Assembly (NCBI GenBank): GCA_011391115.1
Contig: JAABRC010000137.1
Location: forward strand, 1 to 5,790
DNA from: Candidatus Egaibacter danicus
GTDB lineage: Bacteria; Pseudomonadota; Gammaproteobacteria; Burkholderiales; Burkholderiaceae
Reading direction: 5' to 3'
DNA: 5,790 nucleotides
Within the stretch, counting starts at the first letter, position 1. Each line of letters opens with the position of its first letter. A model generated the notes under the pieces. That model did not search any database, had not been told where the DNA came from, and was given only the letters and a program-made list of their open reading frames with translations. Both the position numbers and the translations under genes were made by a program. Positions 1-5,516 of this stretch are shown here, in pieces.

Positions 1-105
1 TGGAGAGTGGACCGGCATGATGAACGTCCCGAATGGGCAGCGCATCTCATTGGGGTGGGAAGCACAGACGACCCGGACAGTTTCCTTAGTCGCCAGATCC
101 GAGTT

Positions 106-693
106 TCAGGCTTCGTTGCCGGCTTTCGGTGTCCTTGCCTTGAGTCGCTTGTTGCGAAGCCATCGGGTTCTCAGTATCCAGATTCCGCTGGCCAGAAAGT
201 ACACCGCCAAGCCGCTCATGCTCGCCACAACGGCCAATCCCAAAACAAGGGGCTTGCCCACAGTGGTCAATTGGTTGAATCCGTGGCGCAATCGTGCGCT
301 GAAGCCCTCGATTGCTGGCGAGACTTCTTCAACCACCTGAAGCTCTGATTCGATTTCCTGATCTGTGGGCGCATCCTCACCGAGCATGGCTTTCCCAAGT
401 CGGTACGCACCGTAGTAGACGGGGCCAAAAGTCACAGGGTTGGTCACCAGTGTGCTCGCCACCGCCATGGGCACATTGGCCCGCAAAGCAACAGCCAGCC
501 CTGCGGCGAAAGGGATCTGCGCCACCGGGATCAGAAGTCCGAAAAAGATGCCCAGTGCCATCCCCAGTGCAATACCTTTGCGACTGAAATGCCAGAGTCT
601 GGGGTGGTTCAGAACGGGACCCATCCAGCGCAGCCAACGGCTGTTCTGCAATGTTTCTGGCTTGGGCAGCCATGTCTTGAGTCTGTTCTTCAT
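106..693 (-). CDS. DUF2062 domain-containing inner-membrane protein
   Basis: A 195-residue protein that matches the DUF2062 (COG3216) pattern by eye. The core runs from about residue 30 to 101. It holds a hydrophobic segment at about 41-70 with the ALGMALGIFFGLLIPVAQIP stretch, then a second hydrophobic stretch leading into the family signature TNPVTFGPVYYGAYRLG (about 84-100). A third membrane segment lies at about 146-174, followed by a strongly basic tail (RTRWLRNKRLKAR). The charged region at 106-140 probably faces the cytoplasm or forms a loop between membrane segments. The biochemical role of DUF2062 proteins is not established, so no function is given beyond an inner-membrane location. 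The ATG start at 693 is the natural one, because the basic N-terminus leads straight into the conserved core. No clear Shine-Dalgarno sequence precedes it. It diverges from rsuA across an 89-base gap. Family assignment is fairly secure; role unknown. Confidence 0.85.
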   Translation of the reverse strand: MKNRLKTWLPKPETLQNSRWLRWMGPVLNHPRLWHFSRKGIALGMALGIFFGLLIPVAQIPFAAGLAVALRANVPMAVASTLVTNPVTFGPVYYGAYRLGKAMLGEDAPTDQEIESELQVVEEVSPAIEGFSARLRHGFNQLTTVGKPLVLGLAVVASMSGLAVYFLASGIWILRTRWLRNKRLKARTPKAGNEA

Positions 694-782
694 GCGACGT
701 GACTGTGGGTGAGGTGGGGCCGGGCGTGATTGTCCCTGAATGGAAAGCGGAGTGCCGACCGAGCGACGACAATCAAAGCATC
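694..782. promoter_or_regulatory. Divergent intergenic region between DUF2062 gene and rsuA
   Basis: These 89 bases separate two outward-facing genes and so must carry the start signals of both, unless those lie inside the genes. I could not find a convincing -35/-10 pair: a TTGTCC at 730-735 has no good -10 partner at normal spacing. Neither start has a clear Shine-Dalgarno sequence. The rsuA frame stays open back to a GTG at 699, but the extra 28 residues are unlike any RsuA N-terminus, so I treat this stretch as non-coding. Confidence 0.4.
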
Positions 783-1535
783 ATGATGCAACTGCAGGAC
801 ATTCTTTTCTCTCAAGGTTTTGGAACGCGCCGAATCTGCTGTGGGCTGATCCAGCAAGGGCTTGTCAAAGTCAGCGTTGAAGATTCATTGCGGCCATGCA
901 CGGATCCTTCAGCCGTCTTTTCCGAGGAAGGATTGATGTTTCAGGTGCAGGGCGAAACATGGTCCTACCAAAAGCATGCCTATCTGATGCTGCACAAGCC
1001 TGCGGGTTTCGAGTGTTCTCAGAAGCCGAGTACCTACCCCAGCATATACACCTTGCTGCCAAGCCCTTTAAGAGCCCGGGGTGGCGGCGCAGCCGCTGGT
1101 GTACAGGCTGTCGGGCGGCTGGATCAAGACACCACTGGATTGCTGTTGATGTCCGACGACGGCAAGTTCATTCATCGTTTGACATCTCCGCGCCATCATG
1201 TGCCTAAAGTGTATGAAGTGCAGGTCAAGCATGCCATTGATCCGAGCCAGATCAGCCGCTTGCTGGACGGTGTCGTTCTGGACGACGATCCCAGGCCTGT
1301 ACGCGCTGAGGCCTGCTCGGCTGAAGGCGAGCATCATTTGAAGCTGACGCTCACGGAGGGCAAGTACCACCAAGTCAAGCGCATGCTGGCGGCGGTGGGA
1401 AACCGTGTTGAAGGGCTGCACCGATCGTCTGTGGGGTCACTGGCGTTGTCGTCCGAACTGGCGCTGGGCCGTTGGCGCTGGTTGACGCCGGACGAAGTGA
1501 CTTTATTGACGCAGAAGCCGCCAGACCGAGCTTGA
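783..1535 (+). CDS. rsuA: 16S rRNA pseudouridine(516) synthase RsuA
   Basis: A 250-residue pseudouridine synthase of the RsuA/RluB/E/F family, which converts U516 of 16S rRNA to pseudouridine during small-subunit assembly. An S4-like RNA-binding segment occupies about residues 1-55. The catalytic domain carries MLHKPAGFECS (69-79), the motif-II block GRLDQDTTGLLLMSDDG with the expected catalytic Asp at 114, TSPRHH (134-139) and EGKYHQVKRMLAAVGN (182-197). The HKPxGxxCS, TSPRHH and HQVKRM blocks match E. coli RsuA as I remember it better than RluE or RluF, and the length is close to the 231 residues of E. coli RsuA. A Gly/Ala-rich insert (about 99-106) precedes motif II. The start could be ATG 783 or the adjacent ATG 786; both fit the S4 start, and an upstream GTG (699) would add an unrelated tail. 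The gene ends 8 bases from the oppositely oriented DUF2726-like gene. Confidence 0.92.
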   Translation: MMQLQDILFSQGFGTRRICCGLIQQGLVKVSVEDSLRPCTDPSAVFSEEGLMFQVQGETWSYQKHAYLMLHKPAGFECSQKPSTYPSIYTLLPSPLRARGGGAAAGVQAVGRLDQDTTGLLLMSDDGKFIHRLTSPRHHVPKVYEVQVKHAIDPSQISRLLDGVVLDDDPRPVRAEACSAEGEHHLKLTLTEGKYHQVKRMLAAVGNRVEGLHRSSVGSLALSSELALGRWRWLTPDEVTLLTQKPPDRA

Positions 1536-1543
1536 TGCTCAGA

Positions 1544-2278
1544 TCAGAGAAGGTCGCCCTTGCGGCTGTCCAGCGGCATCAGGAACGAGTTCTCCTGCCA
1601 CTGCGAGTTGAAATCGCTGCGTGGCTCTCCGGTGGTGCTGTTGGGCCAGGTGGACAGAGGAGCGAAGTCGCTGGCGCGTGTGCTGCGCTGGCGTGTGAGT
1701 ACCGTGCGCAGGTTGGCCTGAGCCGCAATGATGGCGCGCTCCTCCATTTCCCGTTCCCGCATGGACTGGTTGAGCGCAGATTCACCCAAAAACTCGGCCC
1801 GTATTTCGGCAACGGTTGGCAGGCTGTTGGAGCGCACCACCCAGTAGGGCAGCCCGCACTGCGTCAGCAACGAGTGCTTCAGCGCCCTCGTGCTTCGCGG
1901 CAGACCTGCAGTACCTGGCACATCCAGGCATCCGAGCACCCGGCCATCCGATCGGCACACGGTGAACGTGCAATAGACGCTTCCCAGGAGCTTGTACCAC
2001 TCCATGCCTTGCTCCCGGTCCCGCGGCAACGTGAATCGCGTTACCGGCAGCTTGATCATCACATGATGGTCGTAGAAGGCCCTTGCCAGCCAATGCCAAA
2101 CGCGTGCCTCTTCACTGTTGGCCAAAGCACGGGTGCTCAGAGGCCAATGCTTGGGGATGCGTCTGCGTTGTCTGGTTTGCCTGTCAGCCCACAAGCGGTG
2201 CAGCACAGCGCCCAGCACCAGCAAGGCGGGTGCCAGCACTGCAAGCAGCCAGGGGTTGGACCAGTCGTTCATGAACAT
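1544..2278 (-). CDS. Membrane-anchored DUF2726-like protein
   Basis: A 244-residue protein with an N-terminal hydrophobic anchor (about residues 9-29) followed by a very basic stretch (RQTRQRRR), so the bulk should face the cytoplasm. Residues about 41-155 resemble the DUF2726 fold, a relative of PD-(D/E)XK nucleases: a start like IPKHWPL, an acidic helix (NSEEARVWHWL), a VYCTFTVC strand, a VLGCLDV strand and a final helix and strand ending in CGLPYWVV. The usual DUF2726 strands read roughly hxDF and hELD. Here the first acidic residue appears as Thr 104 and ELD as CLD, so the nuclease site looks incomplete. Residues 170-200 are charged and helical (MREREMEERAIIAAQ); the last 40 look disordered. 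I chose ATG 2278; ATG 2272 is equally possible, and a TTG at 2305 gives a 253-residue version. No Shine-Dalgarno sequence decides between them. Family match is by pattern only; role unknown. Confidence 0.7.
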   Translation of the reverse strand: MFMNDWSNPWLLAVLAPALLVLGAVLHRLWADRQTRQRRRIPKHWPLSTRALANSEEARVWHWLARAFYDHHVMIKLPVTRFTLPRDREQGMEWYKLLGSVYCTFTVCRSDGRVLGCLDVPGTAGLPRSTRALKHSLLTQCGLPYWVVRSNSLPTVAEIRAEFLGESALNQSMREREMEERAIIAAQANLRTVLTRQRSTRASDFAPLSTWPNSTTGEPRSDFNSQWQENSFLMPLDSRKGDLL

Positions 2279-2356
2279 TGAGGGCGATGGATCAAGATGT
2301 ATCAAAGTGTAGGCAGTTCGCGCAAACCTTGGGGGCTCGTGCCGTTCTGATACACG

Positions 2357-2375
2357 AAGAAGTTGTGAACTTCTT
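2357..2375. repeat. 8-bp perfect inverted repeat, 3-base loop
   Basis: The arms are AAGAAGTT (2357-2364) and AACTTCTT (2368-2375) around GTG. Neither strand has a T-run after it, so it is not a standard terminator. It sits about 80 bases upstream of the start of the minus-strand DUF2726-like gene, where an operator or leader hairpin would be possible. Chance is also possible for a repeat of this size. Confidence 0.4.
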
Positions 2376-2455
2376 GGGGTTTACGCACGGATCGATGGGT
2401 TATTTGGACCACATCTTGGACCGGCAGCCCTCGTGTCAGCCCATGAAGCGATGCG

Positions 2456-2608
2456 TCAAGACGGAGTTGGAGACGCCCCGCTCTGGCGCTCAAGTGCCTT
2501 GTTGAGCCCTTCAGTCCACTGGATAAACAGCTTCATCATGTGGTACAGCGGACCATTCCACAAGCGCCATTTGTGTGAATAGTGCCCACCGGATGGTCCT
2601 TTGTGCAT
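2456..2608 (-). CDS. Possible 50-residue small ORF or gene remnant
   Basis: This is an open frame of 50 codons starting at an ATG (MHKGPSGGHYSHKWRL) and ending ALERQSGASPTPS. The middle (GPLYHMMKLFIQWTEGLNKALE) has the look of an amphipathic helix with aromatic residues rather than random Arg/Pro-rich shadow translation, which is the only reason to list it. The frame stays open upstream into the hydrolase gene (ATG at 2719). No Shine-Dalgarno sequence precedes the 2608 start. A second minus-strand frame (2493-2302) overlaps its 3' end, so a frameshifted remnant running across 2608-2302 is conceivable. I do not recognise it; a non-coding reading is at least as likely. Confidence 0.2.
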   Translation of the reverse strand: MHKGPSGGHYSHKWRLWNGPLYHMMKLFIQWTEGLNKALERQSGASPTPS

Positions 2609-2640
2609 CCCGCACAGGGAAGTAGGGGGGCAGTCCAGTT

Positions 2641-3462
2641 TCAGCCCCTGTCGCTCAAAAATGATCGGACCTTGGAGAGCAGGGAGTCGGGCTGATCGCG
2701 GTGGGGGCTGTGCCCGCATTGCAAGAGGTGCACAACAAGTGCATCTGGTATGACTTGCTTGATTGCGTCCAGTTGGTCCAAAGACCCGTATTCGTCATTC
2801 ACCCCCTGGACGAGGAGCAGCGGCGTTGTGATGGAGCCGAGTTCGGCCCGAATGTCAAAAGATCGGAACCCTTCGCTCAGCCACACATCATTCCACTGCC
2901 AGAAAGCGTTGTCGACGTCACGATGGTGGCGTGCAAGCCGCTGCCGCAGGCCATCCGCGGATTCCGGTGCACTTTCGAAAATTTGCCGTGCCTGGTCGAT
3001 CGCGGTCAGCGACATGGCTTCAACAAAGACGTGTGGGGCCATCGCGACACACGCGGTGACGTCGTGCCGGCTGGCGTGAAGCAGGGCGATCGTTGCGCCA
3101 TCCGAATGACCCACCAGAACAGGACGCGAAATGCCCAGCTGAGCGAGCAATTGCGGGAGAACCTCGTGGGCTTCGAGGTGCATGTAGTCAGGTTCGTGGC
3201 GTCCTATGTGCCACTGTCCCGCGCGGCGTGGCTGACCTCTCACATCCGTCACAGGATCGGATTGCCCGTAACCACGCCGTGAATACATCCAGCCTGCCCG
3301 GCCGGTGGCTGCGCAGAGTTCGGCTGGCCACAGCCGTCCGCGTTGGCGCCACATGGAGACGCTTCCCAGGCCCTCGTGCAGAAAGACCAGGGGCGCGCGG
3401 TCGCCGGGCCCGGGCAGATGCTCCACTTCAATGCCCACCCCTGCAATGTTGACGAGATTCAT
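2641..3462 (-). CDS. Alpha/beta-fold hydrolase
   Basis: A 273-residue single-domain hydrolase with the full set of family landmarks. There is an oxyanion-hole loop HEGLGS (residues 29-34) after the strand PLVFL, the RRGYGQSD loop (62-69), the nucleophile elbow GHSDG with Ser 120 (118-122), an acid residue in VNDEYG (Asp 223 the likeliest) after strand LLLVQG, and the catalytic His in CGHSPHRDQP (His 251). The lid region at about 144-190 is helical. It has no signal peptide, so it is expected to be cytoplasmic. The HEG form of the oxyanion loop and the HSDGA elbow are common among proteobacterial hydrolases annotated only as alpha/beta fold; the substrate cannot be told (ester, lactone or C-C bond cleavage are all possible). 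The ATG at 3462 gives a standard N-terminus. It diverges from the EI24-domain gene with 69 bases between. Confidence 0.88.
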   Translation of the reverse strand: MNLVNIAGVGIEVEHLPGPGDRAPLVFLHEGLGSVSMWRQRGRLWPAELCAATGRAGWMYSRRGYGQSDPVTDVRGQPRRAGQWHIGRHEPDYMHLEAHEVLPQLLAQLGISRPVLVGHSDGATIALLHASRHDVTACVAMAPHVFVEAMSLTAIDQARQIFESAPESADGLRQRLARHHRDVDNAFWQWNDVWLSEGFRSFDIRAELGSITTPLLLVQGVNDEYGSLDQLDAIKQVIPDALVVHLLQCGHSPHRDQPDSLLSKVRSFLSDRG

Positions 3463-3531
3463 CTTGCCGATGCTAGCGGCACGAAGGCCGGCAGCCCCAT
3501 GAACCCCGGGGATTGGCTGTATTCTCGTGCC
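3463..3531. promoter_or_regulatory. Divergent intergenic region between hydrolase and EI24-domain gene
   Basis: These 69 bases should carry the promoters of both outward-facing genes. On the plus strand a TATTCT (3520-3525) lies only 6 bases before the ATG at 3532. If it is a -10 box, transcription would begin at or next to the start codon and the mRNA would be leaderless. No good -35 hexamer stands 16-18 bases upstream. On the minus strand a TAGCAT sits close to the hydrolase start. Both are weak matches. Confidence 0.3.
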
Positions 3532-4428
3532 ATGTCATTGCTGCTCGATTCTTTTTGGCGCGCCGTTGTCTACTGCGTCCACCCCAGGGTGATCGCGCTG
3601 TCATTTCTCCCGTTGGTCATGATGGTTGTGCTGTCGTTCGGCCTGGGCTACTTTTTCTGGGAGGGTGCCGTGGCCTCGACCACGGCATGGCTGGCCTCGT
3701 TCGAGCTGGTGGAAACTTTGCTCGCCTGGATGGACCAGATCGGCATGGGCGCTCTGCGGGGGGTGTTTGCTCCCTTGCTTGTGCTGGTGTTGGCCACGCC
3801 GATGATTGTGTTGCTGTGCCTGTTGCTGGTCGCGATGTTCATGACGCCTGCGATGGTGGATCTGGTTGGTCAGCGCCGATTTTCTGGTCTGGAGCGCAAG
3901 CATGGCGGCTCGCTGGTGGTCAGTGTTCTTTGGTCGTTTGGATCGACCTTGCTGGCCATCATGGCGCTGGTGATTTCCATGCCGCTGTGGCTGATACCTC
4001 CATTGGTATTGATCCTGCCGCCCCTGATCTGGGGCTGGCTCACCTACCGCGTGTTTGCTTTCGATGCACTGTCCACCCACGCCAGCAGTGAAGAGCGGAA
4101 ACTGATCCTGAAGGCACATCGGGGCAACCTGCTGCTCATGGGCGTGCTCAGCGGTTATCTGGGTGCGGCTCCCAGTCTGTTGTGGGCATCGGGTGCGATG
4201 TTCATTGCCATGGCCCCGTTGCTGGTACCACTGGCCATCTGGATCTACACGCTCGTCTTCGCGTTTGCCTCGCTCTGGTTTTCGCACTACGCCCTCGCCG
4301 AATTGCAACGATTGCGCGCGGTGGTGCCGGTGGAGGTGCTGGACGCCGATGCCGAGCGGGTTCCTCCGCCCGAATCGCATCCGGAGCAGCCGTTGCTGGG
4401 TGGACCGGGCAGTCCCGGACCCCTTTGA
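3532..4428 (+). CDS. EI24-domain (CysZ-like fold) integral membrane protein
   Basis: A 298-residue polytopic membrane protein whose order of segments fits the EI24 family (Pfam EI24, which also includes CysZ). The start MSLLLDSFWRAVVYCVHPRV is typical: a short amphipathic helix and a conserved HP before the first membrane segment. Membrane segments lie at about 20-42, 78-104, 126-150, 151-172, 204-225 and 228-252. A soluble loop QRRFSGLERKHGGS (114-127) follows the second, and the LPPLIWGWLTYRVFAFDALSTHAS block (162-185) follows the fourth. The last 35 residues are Pro/Glu-rich and probably disordered. CysZ itself is a sulfate channel, but nothing here links this paralogue to sulfate and I give no transport function. 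The frame is open further upstream (ATG 3499 and 3343), but those starts add tails unrelated to the family and 3343 would run into the hydrolase gene. The CinA-like gene begins 32 bases after its stop, suggesting one transcript. Confidence 0.85.
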   Translation: MSLLLDSFWRAVVYCVHPRVIALSFLPLVMMVVLSFGLGYFFWEGAVASTTAWLASFELVETLLAWMDQIGMGALRGVFAPLLVLVLATPMIVLLCLLLVAMFMTPAMVDLVGQRRFSGLERKHGGSLVVSVLWSFGSTLLAIMALVISMPLWLIPPLVLILPPLIWGWLTYRVFAFDALSTHASSEERKLILKAHRGNLLLMGVLSGYLGAAPSLLWASGAMFIAMAPLLVPLAIWIYTLVFAFASLWFSHYALAELQRLRAVVPVEVLDADAERVPPPESHPEQPLLGGPGSPGPL

Positions 4429-4460
4429 ATTCTCCAACCCACCACCCTCATAAACCCTTC

Positions 4461-5276
4461 ATGACGCCAGCCATCGGCCTCATCGTCATCGGCGATGAAA
4501 TTCTTTCGGGCAAACGCCCGGACAAACACCTTCCCAAGGTGATTGAGTTGTTGGGTGCGCGCGGCATGTCCCTGTCGTGGGCCCGTTTTGTGGGCGATGA
4601 TCGGCAGAGCATCACGGCCCATCTGAGGGATGCGTTTGCGAACCCCGGCATCGTGTTCTCCTGCGGTGGCATTGGCGCCACGCCCGACGATCACACCCGA
4701 CAATGTGCAGCAGCTGCACTGGGCGTTGATGTGGTGCTGCATCCCGAAGCCAAGCTGTTGATCGAATCGCGCATGCGCGATGTTGCGGCCGAGCAGGGCC
4801 AGGTGTTCGACCCTCAGCGGCCAGACAACGTGCACCGATACAACATGGGGGTGTTTCCATTGGGCGCGAGCATCATCCAGAATCCCTACAACAAGATTCC
4901 AGGCTTCAGTTGCACGGGCCCTGGCGGTGGAGAGGTGCATTTCCTGCCGGGTTTCCCGGTGATGGCCTGGCCCATGATCGAGTGGGTCCTCGACCACATC
5001 TATCCGCATCTGCATCGGCAGGGCGCGTGGCTGGAGCGATCCGTGATCGTCAAGGGCGCCATGGAAGCTGCCCTCACTCCTTTGATGGAGCAACTCGAGC
5101 GAGAGTTTGCTGTCAAGGTGTTCAGTCTGCCCAGCGTCGACCATCCAGAGTTTGGGCGCCACATTGAGCTGGGCGTCAAGGGAAGTTCTGCGGAAGTGAG
5201 TGAAGCCTTCGCCAGTTTGCTGGCCGGGCTGCATCAACGTGGCGCCGAGTTGGGCCCCGAAATGGTGCGAACGTGA
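4461..5276 (+). CDS. CinA-N type molybdopterin-binding domain protein
   Basis: A 271-residue protein of the COG1058 / MoCF-biosynthesis domain family, often annotated competence/damage-inducible protein A. The N-terminal motif IGLIVIGDEILSG (5-17) and the GGIGATPDDHT block (69-79) are the family's phosphate- and nucleotide-binding signatures, and the later LPGFP (152-156) matches the conserved LPGxP turn. Residues 1-170 are the MoCF-like domain; the remaining 100 form a smaller C-terminal region resembling the middle part of CinA. The nicotinamide-mononucleotide deamidase domain of full-length CinA (over 400 residues) is absent, so deamidase activity should not be inferred. Despite the family name, no role in competence or molybdenum cofactor synthesis can be claimed; some CinA-N proteins hydrolyse ADP-ribose. 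ATG 4461 starts exactly at the family N-terminus, though no Shine-Dalgarno sequence is visible. It probably shares a transcript with the EI24-domain gene. Its stop codon abuts the NtrC-type palindrome of the glnA region. Confidence 0.87.
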   Translation: MTPAIGLIVIGDEILSGKRPDKHLPKVIELLGARGMSLSWARFVGDDRQSITAHLRDAFANPGIVFSCGGIGATPDDHTRQCAAAALGVDVVLHPEAKLLIESRMRDVAAEQGQVFDPQRPDNVHRYNMGVFPLGASIIQNPYNKIPGFSCTGPGGGEVHFLPGFPVMAWPMIEWVLDHIYPHLHRQGAWLERSVIVKGAMEAALTPLMEQLEREFAVKVFSLPSVDHPEFGRHIELGVKGSSAEVSEAFASLLAGLHQRGAELGPEMVRT

Positions 5277-5297
5277 AATGCACCTTGGCGGTGCATT
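5277..5297. promoter_or_regulatory. NtrC-type enhancer site (perfect palindrome)
   Basis: Arms AATGCACC (5277-5284) and GGTGCATT (5290-5297) are perfect inverted copies around TTGGC. The core TGCACC-N5-GGTGCA is the known NtrC (GlnG) binding consensus. It starts at the base after the CinA-like stop codon and lies about 190 bases upstream of the predicted glnA transcription start, a normal enhancer distance for a sigma-54 activator. The same repeat would form an RNA hairpin in the upstream transcript, but no T-run follows, so I favour the DNA-site reading. Confidence 0.85.
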
Positions 5298-5305
5298 CGA
5301 TAGTT

Positions 5306-5322
5306 CGTACTGAAATGGTGCA
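5306..5322. promoter_or_regulatory. Second, degenerate NtrC-type site
   Basis: The right half GGTGCA (5317-5322, extending to GGTGCATT) is perfect, while the left half CGTACT matches only 3 of 6 positions of TGCACC. It lies 27 bp downstream of the strong site. Paired strong and weak NtrC sites are the rule at enteric glnA promoters, where they help NtrC assemble into an active oligomer. The role here is inferred from position and half-site identity. Confidence 0.5.
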
Positions 5323-5380
5323 TTCCCGCGGCAGCACTGGTGGATGGATACCTCCGTCAGGCCGCGGCGATGAACCTTTG

Positions 5381-5399
5381 TGGCGCATCGCCTGCGCCA
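5381..5399. repeat. Perfect inverted repeat overlapping a CATAAT box
   Basis: Arms TGGCGCA (5381-5387) and TGCGCCA (5393-5399) surround TCGCC. As RNA the stem would extend by three more pairs, one of them G-U (5378-5380 with 5400-5402). The right arm runs into CATAAT (5398-5403), a 5/6 match to a sigma-70 -10 box. The best upstream -35 candidate, TTGTGG (5378-5383), leaves only 14 bases, so the promoter would be weak or activator-dependent. The repeat lies between the NtrC sites and the sigma-54 promoter. No T-run follows, which argues against a terminator. Confidence 0.5.
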
Positions 5400-5454
5400 T
5401 AATCCCGTAGCGATGGCCGGCAGATGCCCCGTTCAGGTGATTCTGAGTCGTGTT

Positions 5455-5470
5455 TGGCACAAATACTGCT
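5455..5470 (+). promoter_or_regulatory. Sigma-54 (RpoN) promoter of glnA
   Basis: TGGCAC-AAATA-CTGCT matches the sigma-54 consensus TGGCAC-N5-TTGCW at all but one informative position. The invariant GG (5456-5457) and GC (5468-5469) are exactly ten bases apart. A T precedes the TGGCAC as usual. Transcription should begin near 5481, leaving a leader of about 40 bases before the glnA ATG. With the upstream NtrC palindrome this implies activation under nitrogen limitation. Confidence 0.85.
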
Positions 5471-5511
5471 TCATTCCCATGTCGATTTTCATTTTTCACT
5501 CACCCAGCTAC

Positions 5512-5516
5512 AGGAG
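5512..5516 (+). promoter_or_regulatory. Shine-Dalgarno sequence of glnA
   Basis: AGGAG ends six bases before the ATG at 5523. It is the only strong Shine-Dalgarno sequence in front of a gene in this window and fixes the glnA start, in keeping with a highly expressed enzyme. Confidence 0.9.

Larger units (their letters stand above)
2279..2640. other. 362-base gap with no recognised gene
   Basis: This lies between the start of the DUF2726-like gene and the end of the alpha/beta hydrolase gene, both on the minus strand, so it should contain the 5' leader of the former. By eye it is less GC-rich than its surroundings. Short ORFs exist in several frames, none with a recognisable motif or Shine-Dalgarno sequence. 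The main structures are an 8-bp perfect inverted repeat at 2357-2375 and a direct repeat of TTGGACC at 2404-2410 and 2416-2422. I see no tRNA, no rho-independent terminator with a T-run, and no insertion-sequence ends. It may be a decayed gene, but nothing proves that. Confidence 0.5.

Noticed and set aside
1..105. Open frames on both strands at the left edge, including a minus-strand stretch reading MRCPFGTFIMPVHSP
   Set aside because: Too short, cut by the window edge, and without a recognisable motif or Shine-Dalgarno sequence. It could be the start of a minus-strand gene to the left, but nothing supports it.
699..782. Upstream extension of rsuA from a GTG at 699
   Set aside because: The extra 28 residues do not resemble any RsuA N-terminus and fill the divergent intergenic region. 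ATG 783/786 fits the S4 domain start.
1472..2281. 269-codon plus-strand open frame opposite the DUF2726-like gene
   Set aside because: It overlaps the end of rsuA, and its translation is His/Gln/Ala-rich without domain features. The minus-strand frame has a membrane anchor and a family-like core.
2404..2422. Direct repeat of TTGGACC spaced 12 bases apart
   Set aside because: Two copies of seven bases are easily explained by chance and no further copies follow.
4402..4426. Hairpin CCGGG-CAGT-CCCGG followed by TTT at the end of the EI24-domain gene
   Set aside because: The stem is five pairs plus two beyond an A-A mismatch, sits inside the coding sequence, and has only three Ts. It is too weak to call a terminator.
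3601..4437. 278-codon open frame on the minus strand opposite the EI24-domain gene
   Set aside because: Its translation is Gln/His/Arg-rich with no domain pattern, a typical antisense shadow of a hydrophobic membrane protein gene.
4287..5237. 316-codon open frame on the minus strand opposite the CinA-like gene
   Set aside because: It is an antisense shadow of a well-supported plus-strand gene in high-GC DNA, with no motifs and biased composition.
5277..5297. Reading the palindrome after the CinA-like stop as a rho-independent terminator
   Set aside because: No T-run follows (CGATAGTTCG), while the core matches the NtrC consensus exactly and a sigma-54 promoter lies downstream.
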